Of a stretch of 64,000 nucleotides of DNA, positions 26,848 to 35,472 are shown piece after piece. The notes beneath the pieces were generated by a model that saw only the letters and a program-made list of their open reading frames with translations, ran no database searches and was not told the DNA's origin. Numbering within the stretch: the stretch's first letter is position 1; the number at the start of each line of letters is the position of its first letter. Source of the DNA: Streptomyces sp. 846.5 (lineage in GTDB: Bacteria > Actinomycetota > Actinomycetes > Streptomycetales > Streptomycetaceae); the NCBI RefSeq assembly GCF_004365705.1, contig NZ_SOBN01000001.1:124001-188000 (forward strand), read 5' to 3'. The position numbers were made by a program, and so were the translations under genes.

Positions 26848-28001
26848 CGCGTCCTCCCCAGCACGGACATCTCGTAGTGCTGCGCACCCGACCCGGCGTT
26901 GCCGACCACGGCGACCTCGGCCCCGGGGATCTGGTGCACCGCACTGCCGCGCAACTGCCGTACGGCCTCCACGACCTTCAGGGTCATCTGCTGGGTCCCG
27001 TTCCAGGCGTAGGACAGGCAGCCGCCGTCCGGGTTCACCGGGTGCTTGCCGTCCAGGGCGATGGCGCCGCCGGCGGCGAGCGGCCCCCCCTCGCCCTCGG
27101 CGCACACCCCGAGGGCCTCCAACTGCCGGATGATCTCGAAGGAGTTGGGGTCGTAGAGGGAGAACACGTCCACGTCCTGCGGCAGCACGCCCGCTGCGGC
27201 GAAGGCGCGGGCGGAGGCGTCGCGGCCGATCTGCCCGACCTCCCGGTACAGGGCGGGGTTGGCGTAGGCGGCCTGGTGGTACTCCATGCCGCCGCCCAGC
27301 ACCGCGATCGTACGATGGGGCAGGTCGCGGGCCCGGTCGGCGGTGGTGACCACGAAGGCCGCGCCGCCTTCGCCGACGATGCAGCAGTCCAGCAGGTGGA
27401 AGGGGGTGGCGACGATGCGGGACGCCAGCACGTCGTCGGCGGTGTAGGGACCCCGTCCGTACATCATCGCCTCGGGGTTGCTCGATCCGTTGTTGCGGAT
27501 CGTGGCGGCGACCTGGGCCAGTTGCCGGGGCGTGGTGCCGTACTCGTGCATGTGCCGGGCGGCCACGAGCGCGAACTGGGCGACGACGTAGGACCCCCAC
27601 ACGTCGGTGAACTCCAGCGGTGTGCCCGCCCCGACCGGCGCGTTGTCGGGTCCTCGGGAGACCAGCCTGCACCCTCCGACCACGACGGTGTCCGCGTAGC
27701 CGGACCGCACGGCCGCAGCGGCCTTGAGCAGTCCCCGGGATCCGGCGTTGTCCAGCATCGAGTCGCTGGTCCAGCGCAGGTTCCGGCCGAGCATGCGGGC
27801 CCAGGAGCTGCCCTCGCCCTGCACCCCGCCCGGTCCGGGCCAGTCGACCTGGGCGCCGTCGACGTCCGACGGGCGCAGTCCGGCGTCCGCGATGGCGCCC
27901 TGGACGGCCTCCAGGGCCAGGTCCATGGCGTTCCGGTGGGGAAGGGACAACGCCTGTTCGGTGGCGTGGATCCCCACGATGACAGCCTGCCGTATCGTCA
28001 T
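26844..28001 (-). CDS. thiolase-fold protein lacking the catalytic Cys (Ltp2-like)
   Basis: A 385-residue thiolase-superfamily protein: [12 protein letters not shown] at the start and VVGGCRL-type core strands. The expected nucleophile segment reads [11 protein letters not shown] with no cysteine, the GHPxGxTG motif is replaced by [10 protein letters not shown], and SLYDPNSFE replaces the usual HD segment. It cannot be a normal thiolase. Loss of the cysteine is known in Ltp2-type retro-aldolases, which act with a DUF35 partner, and a DUF35 gene overlaps it downstream. A retro-aldol role is therefore inferred; a non-catalytic scaffold is the alternative. Confidence 0.8.
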   Translation of the reverse strand: MTIRQAVIVGIHATEQALSLPHRNAMDLALEAVQGAIADAGLRPSDVDGAQVDWPGPGGVQGEGSSWARMLGRNLRWTSDSMLDNAGSRGLLKAAAAVRSGYADTVVVGGCRLVSRGPDNAPVGAGTPLEFTDVWGSYVVAQFALVAARHMHEYGTTPRQLAQVAATIRNNGSSNPEAMMYGRGPYTADDVLASRIVATPFHLLDCCIVGEGGAAFVVTTADRARDLPHRTIAVLGGGMEYHQAAYANPALYREVGQIGRDASARAFAAAGVLPQDVDVFSLYDPNSFEIIRQLEALGVCAEGEGGPLAAGGAIALDGKHPVNPDGGCLSYAWNGTQQMTLKVVEAVRQLRGSAVHQIPGAEVAVVGNAGSGAQHYEMSVLGRTR

Positions 28002-28066
28002 ACCGCCATCTCCTCGGCCTCGGTCCGGGTGTCGTTCTCCGGGTCTTTCTCCGGGTCCACCGCGGA

Positions 28067-29638
28067 TCAGCGCCCCGCGCCCAGGGTCGCCCCGCCCGGG
28101 TAGCCGCCGCCGCCGAAGCGTGCGTCCAGCGCCTCGTAGTCCTTGGCGAAACTGCCGGTGCGCGGCAGTGCCGCGACGAACTCGACCGTCTTGGGCTTCT
28201 TGTACGAGGCGATGCGGGCCCGGCAGTGCTCGACGACGTCCTCGGCGGTTGCCTCGGCGCCGTCCCGCAGCACCACCACGGCCTTGACGTCCTGGGCCCA
28301 GCGCTCGTTGGGCACGCCGATGACGGCGGCCTCCTTCACCGCGGGGTGGGACTCGATGCAGTTCTCGACCTCGGCCGGGAAGATGTTCTCGGCCGCGGAC
28401 TTGAGCATCCGCGTGGTGGTGCCCAGGAAGCTGAGGGTGCCGTCCGGCTCCCGCCGCCCGAGGTCGGTGGTGTGCCACCAGCCGTGGCGGAACCGCTCCT
28501 TGTTGATCTCGGGCCGGTTCCAGTAGCCGAGGTGCACCAGGTCACCGCGGACGCAGAGCTCACCGGCCTCGCCGACCGCGCACTCCTCGCCCGCCGCGTC
28601 GAGGATCCGCACCGTGACGAACGGACCCGGCCGGCCGGCGTTGCCGGTGCCGGGCCCGCCGAAGGCCCCGGTGACGGCGAATCCGGTGACCTCGGTCTGC
28701 CCGTAGCCCCTGCCCTCGCCGCCTCCGTTGCTGGTGAAGCGGCTGGTGTCGGTGGGCACCATGCCCTGCCAGACCTGGGCGGCCACACTGGCCCGCAACT
28801 GCGACAGGTCATGGCCGGACTCCCGGTTGAGCTCGACCAGTCGCGCGATCGTCGGCGGCATCAGGTACGCGTGGGTGCAGCGCTCCTCGGCCAGCAGCGG
28901 CAGCAGTTCCTCCGCGACCACCCGCCGCACGACGACGTTCTTGCCGCCGTGCACGAACGCCGGGATGCCCCAGAACTGGTAGTTGCCGATGTGGAACATG
29001 GGCCCGGCGTTCAGGAACGCGGTCTCGTGGTCGATGTCGCCCATCCAGGCGCCGGTGGCGCCCATCGCGATCAGGTTGCGGTGCGAGAGCATCGACCCGC
29101 ACTGGCGCCCGGTGATCGCGGCGGTGTAGATGACCAGGAGGGCGGTGTCCGGGTCGATGTCGTCCTCGGGGTCCTCGGGCGAGCCGGAGGCGAGGAAGGA
29201 CTCGTAGCTGCCCTCGCCCTCCGCGTCGTGCCGCAGCCACAGCGCCCGGTGGCCGCTGCCCAGGTCGGCGCGGGCCTTGCGAACCGTGTCGCCGATCTCC
29301 TCGTCCTGCCAGATGACGACCCGGGGGTCGAAGTCCTCGACCGTGAAGGCCATCTCCGGCGCCGCCCAGCGCCAGTAGCCGGGGCAGACCATCGCGCCGA
29401 TCTTGGCCGCGGCGCCCAGGAGTTCGTAGACCCGGAAGGAGTTCTGGCCCAGCCACAGGATCCGGTCGCCGGGGCCGACCCCGGCACCCCGCAGGGCGTT
29501 GGCGAGCCGGTTGGTCCGCTCGTCGAGCTCCGGCCAGCTCAGCCGCACGCTCCCGTCGACGAGTGCGGTCCGCCCCGGGAACGACCTGCGGTGCTCTCGG
29601 ATCACGTCGCCGACGGTGATACGGCGGGTCGAGTTCAC
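28067..29638 (-). CDS. acyl-CoA synthetase (AMP-forming) with variant P-loop
   Basis: About 523 residues, full ANL length. It has YGQTEVTG (A5-type motif), GYWNRPE, the TTDLGRR hinge aspartate, and a C-terminal domain with AHYP-like and LPRTGSFAKD motifs, so the catalytic lysine region is present though unusual. The phosphate-binding loop reads YTAAITGRQCG where YTSGTTGxPKG is usual, so the lysine is lost. Start at GTG 29638 because GGAG lies 9 bases upstream; the GTG at 29647 abuts that site. First gene of the six-gene operon, so probably the activation step of one pathway branch. Confidence 0.87.
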   Translation of the reverse strand: MNSTRRITVGDVIREHRRSFPGRTALVDGSVRLSWPELDERTNRLANALRGAGVGPGDRILWLGQNSFRVYELLGAAAKIGAMVCPGYWRWAAPEMAFTVEDFDPRVVIWQDEEIGDTVRKARADLGSGHRALWLRHDAEGEGSYESFLASGSPEDPEDDIDPDTALLVIYTAAITGRQCGSMLSHRNLIAMGATGAWMGDIDHETAFLNAGPMFHIGNYQFWGIPAFVHGGKNVVVRRVVAEELLPLLAEERCTHAYLMPPTIARLVELNRESGHDLSQLRASVAAQVWQGMVPTDTSRFTSNGGGEGRGYGQTEVTGFAVTGAFGGPGTGNAGRPGPFVTVRILDAAGEECAVGEAGELCVRGDLVHLGYWNRPEINKERFRHGWWHTTDLGRREPDGTLSFLGTTTRMLKSAAENIFPAEVENCIESHPAVKEAAVIGVPNERWAQDVKAVVVLRDGAEATAEDVVEHCRARIASYKKPKTVEFVAALPRTGSFAKDYEALDARFGGGGYPGGATLGAGR

Positions 29639-29786
29639 TGGTACCACTCCTCATGCTTCCCGATCAGGGGAACTAGTCTAACTATTTAAGCTGATGGCTG
29701 ACCAGCCGTGTACACCATCCCTTGAAATAGATAACCTATTTATCTCAGTTAATCAATGCCTTGCGTGAGATCAGGAGCGACCGCCG
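29639..29786. promoter_or_regulatory. divergent promoter with two FadR-like dyads
   Basis: Two 17-mers are seen. AACTAGTCTAACTATTT (29671-29687, core TAGTCTAACTA matching TNGTNNNACNA) lies near the ligase start. AAATAGATAACCTATTT (29725-29741) has 6-base perfect arms AAATAG/CTATTT and lies near the dehydrogenase start. They share 12 of 17 bases. One per direction is what a repressor controlling both genes would need. Confidence 0.65.
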
Positions 29787-31013
29787 GTGGACATCAGCTA
29801 CCCCCCCGAGACCGAGCAGTTCCGCGCCGAGGTCAGGGCGTTCCTCGCCGAGCGGCTGCCGGCGGACTGGAAGGGCATCGGCGCCCTGGACGAGGACGCC
29901 GCCTGGGCCTTCGCCCGCGACTGGCGGAGCCGGCTCGCCGAACGGGGCTACCTCTCCCTCGCCTGGCCCGAGCAGTACGGCGGCCGGGGCCTGTCCAAGC
30001 TCCACCAGGTCGTGCTAATGGAGGAGCTGGCCCGCGCGGGGGTGCCCTTCGGACTGCCCCAGGACACCTTCGGGGTCAAGATGCTGGCGAACACCCTGCT
30101 GCGCTGGGGCACCGAGGAGCAGAAGAGCCGCTTCCTGCCGCGCATCCTCAGCGGCGAGGACACCTGGTGCCAGGGGTACTCCGAGCCCGGGGCCGGCTCG
30201 GACCTCGCCTCCCTGACCACACGCGCCGACCGCGACGCCGCGGAATGGGTGGTCAACGGCCAGAAGGTGTGGACCTCCGGCGCCCAGCACAGCGACTGGA
30301 TCTTCGTGCTGGCGCGCACGGACCGCGACGCCCCCAGGCACCATGGCATCTCGTTCCTGCTGGTACCGCTGGAGCAGCCCGGCGTCGAGGTGCGTCCGTT
30401 CCGGATGATGAGCGGACAACCGCACTTCAACGAGGTCTTCTTCACCGACGCCCGCACCCGGGCCGACCTGGTGGTGGGCGAGGTGAACAACGGCTGGGCC
30501 GTCGCACAGAGCCTGCTCGGCGTCGAGCGCGGCGAGGAGGCGGCCACCAACCCGATCCTCTTCAAGGCCGAGGTGGAGCGCCTGATCGAGCTCGCCCGCC
30601 AGTACGGCAGGGACCAGGACCCGGTCATCCGGCAGCGGATCGCCTGGTGCTGGTCGAAGGTCGAGATCATGCGCTACCTCGGCTACCGGGTGCTGACCGG
30701 TTGGCTCAAGGGCACCCAGCCGGGACCCGAGTCGTCGATCTCCAAGCTGTTCTGGAGCGAGTACCACACCGAGGTCACCGATCTGGCGATGGACATCATG
30801 GGCATGCACGCCCAGGTTCCGGTCGGACGCCCGCCGCTGCGCACCTACCGCACCGACGACCCGGGCGCCGCGAACTCCTCGGGGTCGTGGTCGACGACCT
30901 ACCAGATCGCCTTCTCGGGCACGATCTACGCCGGGACCTCCCAGGTGCAGCGCAACATCCTCGCCGAGAAGGTCCTCGGGCTGCCGCGGGAGCCGAGGGC
31001 CGCGCAGGACTGA
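29787..31013 (+). CDS. acyl-CoA dehydrogenase, catalytic alpha-type
   Basis: A 408-residue dehydrogenase: WPEQYGGRG, SEPGAGSDLAS, NGQKVWTSGAQ, helix-G GVERGEEAA with the likely catalytic glutamate, and the C-terminal YAGTSQVQRNILAEKVLGLPREP, the actinobacterial FadE alpha pattern with alanine at the MCAD glutamate site. No beta-type gene is adjacent; the orphan beta-type at 20174 is a possible partner. GTG start with CAGGAG upstream. Its paralogue at 38784 shares VRNxxG, FxEVFFTDARTRADLVVGEV. Confidence 0.9.
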   Translation: MDISYPPETEQFRAEVRAFLAERLPADWKGIGALDEDAAWAFARDWRSRLAERGYLSLAWPEQYGGRGLSKLHQVVLMEELARAGVPFGLPQDTFGVKMLANTLLRWGTEEQKSRFLPRILSGEDTWCQGYSEPGAGSDLASLTTRADRDAAEWVVNGQKVWTSGAQHSDWIFVLARTDRDAPRHHGISFLLVPLEQPGVEVRPFRMMSGQPHFNEVFFTDARTRADLVVGEVNNGWAVAQSLLGVERGEEAATNPILFKAEVERLIELARQYGRDQDPVIRQRIAWCWSKVEIMRYLGYRVLTGWLKGTQPGPESSISKLFWSEYHTEVTDLAMDIMGMHAQVPVGRPPLRTYRTDDPGAANSSGSWSTTYQIAFSGTIYAGTSQVQRNILAEKVLGLPREPRAAQD

Positions 31014-31037
31014 CGGCCCCCACGCCGTGCACTGCGA

Positions 31038-32486
31038 CTACGGTGCGGGCTCCCGGAGTCGGCGCCGCAGGACCTTGCCGTTCTGGTTGCGCGGCAGGTC
31101 GTCCACGAAGACCCAGCGGGCCGGCACCTTGAATCCGGACAGCCGGCCGCGGGCGTAGGCCCGCAGTGCGTCGGGGTCCGGCGGCACCGCACGGTCCGCC
31201 GGGACGACGAAGGCGACGACGGCCTGCCCGAGGCGGTCGTCGGGGACCCCGACGACGGCCGCTTCGGCGACGTCGGGATGCGCGGCCAGGACCGCCTCGA
31301 CCTCCAGCGGGTGGACGTTCTCGCCGCCGCGGATGATCATGTCGCTGCGGCGGCCGGACAGGTAGACATAGCCGTCCTCGGCGACCCGGCCGAGGTCCCC
31401 GCTGTGCAGCCACCCCTCGTCGTCCACCTGGAACAGGTGGTCGCCCCGGCCGTGCACCTCGCCGACCCCGTCCGGCCCCGCACCGGAGATCCGCAGCTCG
31501 ACGCCGGGGGCCGCACGTCCCACCGAGAGCAGCAGGTCGGGACGGCCGGCGACGGCGTCACGGTGGTCGTCGGCGGTCAGCACACTGAGCGGGGACCCCT
31601 CCGTCTGCCCGAACATGTTGAGCATCCGCACGCCGGGCAGCTCCGCATAGGTGCGCAGCAGCGTCTCCGGACGCACCGGCGCTCCGCCGTACTGCAGGAC
31701 CCGCAGCCGCGGGTGGTGCGCCTGGCCGGCCGCGAGCAGCATCTCCAGCATCGAGGGGACCATGCTCGTGTGTGTCGTGCCCAGCTCCCGCAGGACGCCC
31801 CAGCCCTCCACCGTGAACCGGGGCAGGCCGGTGATCGTCGCGCCTGCGGCGAGGGCGACCGCGATGTTGCCCAGCCCGGAGATGTGGTGGAAGGGCGAGC
31901 TGCCGCCGTAGAAGCTGTCGGCGTCCAGTTCGCACAGCGCCCCGTTGACGCGGGCCCGGGCGGCGAGGCGCCACTGCGCCATGGGAACGGCCTTGGGCGC
32001 CCCTGTCGTCCCCGAGGTGTGCAGCACCGTCGCCACGGCCTCCGGCGCGGCGGCCAGTTCCCGCGTGGAGGCGGGCAGTTCGGGCACGATCGCGAGGCGG
32101 CTGCCGGTCAGCTCCGCCACCTGGTCGCCGAGTGGTGCGAATGCGGCCTGGGCGACCACCAGGGGGGCGCCGAGCGCCCGGACCACCGCCGCGATCTCCC
32201 TCGGCGCCATCCGCACCCCGAGCGGGGCCAGCGGATGCCCGGATCCCGCGCCGCCGACCACCAGCGCGAGCGCGTCGGCGGACGTGGCGACCAGCGCCGG
32301 CACCGGCTCGCCGGGAGCCGGCCCCAGCGTGTCCAGCCAGTCCGCCGCGCCGGCGGCCCGGTCGAGGAGCTGCCGCCCGCTCCAGACCAGGCCTCCGAAG
32401 CGCACCGCCGGGCGTGCGTGGTCGTACGCGCGCGTGACCATGGCCGTCCAGCCGGCCGGGGGCTCCCGCTGCATCAGTGGCTGCAT
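31038..32486 (-). CDS. AMP-forming acyl-CoA ligase (ANL family)
   Basis: A 482-residue ligase with intact motifs: P-loop LHTSGTTGAPKAV (about residue 160), FGQTEGS, HSGDLGR, and the catalytic lysine in RNQNGKVLRRR near the C-terminus. It is a compact class I ligase like those for short or aromatic acids. It is last in a three-gene operon with an LLM oxidoreductase and an SDR. The ATG at 32486 overlaps... no longer start is needed, although a second ATG lies at 32474. It may activate an acid released by ring opening. Confidence 0.92.
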   Translation of the reverse strand: MQPLMQREPPAGWTAMVTRAYDHARPAVRFGGLVWSGRQLLDRAAGAADWLDTLGPAPGEPVPALVATSADALALVVGGAGSGHPLAPLGVRMAPREIAAVVRALGAPLVVAQAAFAPLGDQVAELTGSRLAIVPELPASTRELAAAPEAVATVLHTSGTTGAPKAVPMAQWRLAARARVNGALCELDADSFYGGSSPFHHISGLGNIAVALAAGATITGLPRFTVEGWGVLRELGTTHTSMVPSMLEMLLAAGQAHHPRLRVLQYGGAPVRPETLLRTYAELPGVRMLNMFGQTEGSPLSVLTADDHRDAVAGRPDLLLSVGRAAPGVELRISGAGPDGVGEVHGRGDHLFQVDDEGWLHSGDLGRVAEDGYVYLSGRRSDMIIRGGENVHPLEVEAVLAAHPDVAEAAVVGVPDDRLGQAVVAFVVPADRAVPPDPDALRAYARGRLSGFKVPARWVFVDDLPRNQNGKVLRRRLREPAP

Positions 32487-33277
32487 CAGTGGCGCATGTC
32501 CGCGACGTAGGGCTGGTGGGCGAGCAGCCCACCGTCCACGCAGAGGGTCTGCCCGGTGATGAAGGCCGCCTCGTCGGAGGCGAGGAAGACGACCGCCGAG
32601 GCGATGTCCTCCGGTCGGCCGAGGCGCGGGGTGAGGTGGTGGCGCAGCATCGTCTCCTGGATCGCGCCGTGGGCGGATCCGGCGCTCGCCGCCGTGACGA
32701 TGAACCCCGGCGCGATCGCGTTGCAGCGCACCCCCTGCTTGCCGTGCTGGGTGGCGACGTACTGGGTCAGGTTGATCAGGGCCGCCTTCGAGGCGCCGTA
32801 GGCGGGATGGCTCAGGTCGCCGGCCAGTCCGGCTCCGGAGGAGGTGTTGATGATGGAGCCGCCCCCGCGGGCGACCAGGTGCGGCACGGCCGCCTGGATG
32901 GCGAGCATCGTCCCGCGCAGGTTGATCCGCAGCGTCTCGTCCCAGACCGCCGGGTCGGCCTCCGCCACCGGCAGGTCCCGCTTGGCGGCGAGCTGGGTGG
33001 CGGCGGCGTTGTTGTGCAGGATGTCGACACCGCCGAACGTCCCGACCGCGGATTCCACCATGGCGCGTACCGACTCGACGTCACCGAGGTCCACGGCGAC
33101 CGCGACCGCCGATCCCCCGGCTGTGCGGATGAGTTCCGCCACCGCCTTCGCGCCGTCGAGGTCGAGGTCCGCGACCACCGTGTGCGCGCCCTCGGCGGCC
33201 AGGCGCTCGGCGGTCACCGCTCCGATGCCGGAGGCCGCGCCGGTCACCACGGCGACCTTCTCGTTCAGCCTTCCCAT
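32486..33277 (-). CDS. short-chain dehydrogenase/reductase
   Basis: A 263-residue SDR: TGAASGIGAVTA, VVADLDLDGAK (aspartates after strand 2 favour NAD over NADP), NNAAATQLA, and YGASKAAL. Its stop overlaps the ligase start (TGATG), and it follows the LLM gene by 2 bp, so the three are tightly coupled. Together with the LLM enzyme it suggests alcohol to ketone conversion followed by flavin-dependent ring or chain oxidation. Confidence 0.9.
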   Translation of the reverse strand: MGRLNEKVAVVTGAASGIGAVTAERLAAEGAHTVVADLDLDGAKAVAELIRTAGGSAVAVAVDLGDVESVRAMVESAVGTFGGVDILHNNAAATQLAAKRDLPVAEADPAVWDETLRINLRGTMLAIQAAVPHLVARGGGSIINTSSGAGLAGDLSHPAYGASKAALINLTQYVATQHGKQGVRCNAIAPGFIVTAASAGSAHGAIQETMLRHHLTPRLGRPEDIASAVVFLASDEAAFITGQTLCVDGGLLAHQPYVADMRH

Positions 33278-33279
33278 GG

Positions 33280-34290
33280 TCAGGTCCCTCCCGGGTTCGT
33301 GCTGCCGGTCGCAGCGGGGTGGTGGTCCTCCAGCAGCGGGCGCAGCCGGGTGCAGACGGTCTCCACATGCCGGGCCACCAGTTCCTCGGGCATCCCGGCC
33401 ACCGACCCCCAGAACCACACCGTCTCCACCGGCGCCCCCGCGGTACGGCTCCTGATCGCCGCCGCCACCTCCTCGGGGGTGCCGAACAGGTAGGAGGACA
33501 GCGGGCCCCGGGGCTCGCGCCGCCGCAGCTTCTCCGGGTCCACCGGTCGCGGCACCGGCTGCCCGGTGCCTTCGACGAGGTAACGGCGGTAGCTGTCGAC
33601 CTGGTAGGCGATGTAGGGAGCCAGCAGCGGCCAGTCGCGCTCGGGGTCGTCCGTGACGAAGGCCTCGAATCCGCCCGCCATCCGGGCCCCGGCGGGGTCG
33701 TGGCCGCCCTCGGCCAGGCCGTCGCGGTAGTGCGGCCAGGACTCGGCCGAGGCGGTGAGCAGGCCCTCCCCCATCAGCCCCGCCCGCCGTGCGCCCTTGG
33801 GGCCCTGGTAGCCGAGCCAGATCGGCAGCCGCTCCTGCACCGGCGCGGGAGTGACCCCGCCCTTGTCCCAGAGCCTGCGCAGTTCGCCGACCTGGGCGTC
33901 CAGGGTGCGGTAGCGGTCCTTGACCTCGGCGTCGAACAGCTGGAACTCGGGGACCCGGTACCCGGCTCCGAGACCGAGGTCGAGACGGCCGCCGCTGATG
34001 ATGTCGACGACGGCCGCCTCCTCGGCGAGCTGTGCGGTCTTGCGCAGCGGCGCCACCAGGATGCCCGTGCCGAGCCTGACCCGGGAGGTGCGTGCGGCTG
34101 CGGCCGCGGCGAAGGTGAGCGGCTGCGGCAGGTAGCCGTCCTCGAATCCGTGGTGCTCGGAGAACCAGACCGAGTCGGCGCCGAGCCGCTCGGCCTCCTC
34201 GCACATCTCCAGGGTGAACCCGTAGAGCCGGGATGGGTCCTGCCGCCATCCCGGTGGGTTGCGCAGGTCGAACCACAGGCCGATCTTCAC
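33280..34290 (-). CDS. LLM-class flavin/F420-dependent oxidoreductase
   Basis: About 336 residues. Luciferase-like marks: SVWFSEHHGFEDGYLPQP near residue 45 (typical of bacterial-luciferase-type monooxygenases), VRLGTGILVAPLR, GRLDLGLGAGYR. The double-histidine SEHHG stretch is closer to FMN-type LLM monooxygenases than to the enzyme at 22539. GTG at 34290 is chosen since GAGGGGAG lies 9 bases upstream; a TTG at 34299 abuts that site. First gene of a three-gene operon with an SDR and a ligase. Confidence 0.88.
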   Translation of the reverse strand: MKIGLWFDLRNPPGWRQDPSRLYGFTLEMCEEAERLGADSVWFSEHHGFEDGYLPQPLTFAAAAAARTSRVRLGTGILVAPLRKTAQLAEEAAVVDIISGGRLDLGLGAGYRVPEFQLFDAEVKDRYRTLDAQVGELRRLWDKGGVTPAPVQERLPIWLGYQGPKGARRAGLMGEGLLTASAESWPHYRDGLAEGGHDPAGARMAGGFEAFVTDDPERDWPLLAPYIAYQVDSYRRYLVEGTGQPVPRPVDPEKLRRREPRGPLSSYLFGTPEEVAAAIRSRTAGAPVETVWFWGSVAGMPEELVARHVETVCTRLRPLLEDHHPAATGSTNPGGT

Positions 34291-34369
34291 CGCGTCCAAC
34301 TCCCCTCGTAATCGTCTATTATATCTAACGCATTACAATGAATCAGGCAAGGATCCAGGGAAGGCAGCC
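34291..34369. promoter_or_regulatory. divergent AT-rich promoter
   Basis: It contains GTAAT (34308-34312) and ATTAC (34332-34336) as inverted arms around an AT-rich core with TATATCTAACG, similar to the TCTAAC words of the other promoters (29678, inverted at 52021). GGGAAGG precedes the thioesterase start. Confidence 0.4.
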
Positions 34370-34894
34370 ATGGCCGCGAACACGCCCGACTCCGTATCGA
34401 GCTTCCAGGACCCGCCGCGGACCAGCGGTGGCGTCGCACTGTGCGGTGCCTGCCGCGAGGTCGGCGCCTGCCGCCTCGGCGTCGTACGGGAGGAGCTGGA
34501 GGCATCGGGCGCGGCCCGGTTCGAGCTCGCCTGCCCGCGGGACCAGGAGGGCGGCCCCGACGTCGCCCACGGCGGCTGGACCGCAGCGGTCCTCGACGAC
34601 TGCCTCGGCCATCTCCCGCTGCTCAACCGGGTGCTGTCGGTCACCGCCGAGTTGACCGTGAGTTTCGTCAAGCCGGTCCCGGTGCAGCGTCCGCTGGAGG
34701 TCCGCGCCTGGGTGGAGCGGCGCGAGGGGTCGCGCTGGTACATCTCCGGCGAGATGGTCCTGCTGCCGGGCCGCGCCGTGCTCGCGCGCGCGAGCGGCAT
34801 CTGGGTCACCCGGGACACCGGGCACTTCGCGCGCCACCGGACGTGGCTCTCCGAGCAGGAGGCCGCTGGCACCGCTCAGCTTCCGGGCCGCTGA
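34370..34894 (+). CDS. PaaI/hotdog-fold thioesterase-like protein
   Basis: A 174-residue hotdog protein. It has VAHGGWTAAVLDDCLGH, the PaaI-type HGG motif with the catalytic aspartate following, and a strand LTVSFVKPVPVQRPLEV. An N-terminal segment with two CGAC-like cysteines is unusual for the family. Thioesterases in such islands release dead-end CoA esters. Its end overlaps the DUF2889 gene by 19 bp on the opposite strand. The ATG at 34370 is supported by GGGAAGG. Confidence 0.85.
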   Translation: MAANTPDSVSSFQDPPRTSGGVALCGACREVGACRLGVVREELEASGAARFELACPRDQEGGPDVAHGGWTAAVLDDCLGHLPLLNRVLSVTAELTVSFVKPVPVQRPLEVRAWVERREGSRWYISGEMVLLPGRAVLARASGIWVTRDTGHFARHRTWLSEQEAAGTAQLPGR

Positions 34895-35472
34895 AAGGCA
34901 TCCAGCTCCGGGACGGGGAACGGCCCCCGGCCCGGCTGCCAGCCCGCTTCGAGCTTGCGCAGGCCCACTCCTTCCGGCGCCCAGATGTGGCAGCTGTTCA
35001 GCACCCCCGCCGTCGAGCGGGGATCGTGGGAGGGCCTCCCCGCGACACGGCGCCTGGCGTTGGCCGAGATGCCGACCTGGACCACGGCCGGGCCCAGCAG
35101 CCTGGCCAGCTCATAGAGGTGCGAGCAGCCCGACACCCCGCGGAACCGTTCCTGGACGGCCCGGTTGAACCCGGACCCGACGCTCAGCCCGACCAGTCCC
35201 TCGAAGGCCGGCGTGATCCGCGGGCACTCCGCGTGCGGGAAGGTGCGCATGTCCGCGCGCGCCTCGGTTATCAGTCGGTCCGCCAGCCGGACGACGACGG
35301 TGAGCGCCATGCGGTGGATCACCGCCGCGGAGCCGCCCCCGCCCGCGTCCGCGTCCGGCCGGGCCCAGGGCCGCTCGTCGCACAGTTCGGCCTCGACCTC
35401 GACCTCCTGGTCGCCGCGCTCGTACGCGGTGACAGTGACGGTGCGGCGGTGCAGCGGGGTCCTCGCGGTCAT
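34876..35472 (-). CDS. DUF2889-family protein
   Basis: A 198-residue protein with the DUF2889 pattern: IHRMALTVVVRL, RTFPHAECP, GLVGLSVGSGFNRAV and a GCSHLYELARLL stretch with cysteine and histidines. Function of the family is unknown; it recurs beside acyl-CoA catabolism genes. It overlaps the upstream crotonase gene by ATGA, so the two are coupled. Confidence 0.8.
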   Translation of the reverse strand: MTARTPLHRRTVTVTAYERGDQEVEVEAELCDERPWARPDADAGGGGSAAVIHRMALTVVVRLADRLITEARADMRTFPHAECPRITPAFEGLVGLSVGSGFNRAVQERFRGVSGCSHLYELARLLGPAVVQVGISANARRRVAGRPSHDPRSTAGVLNSCHIWAPEGVGLRKLEAGWQPGRGPFPVPELDAFQRPGS

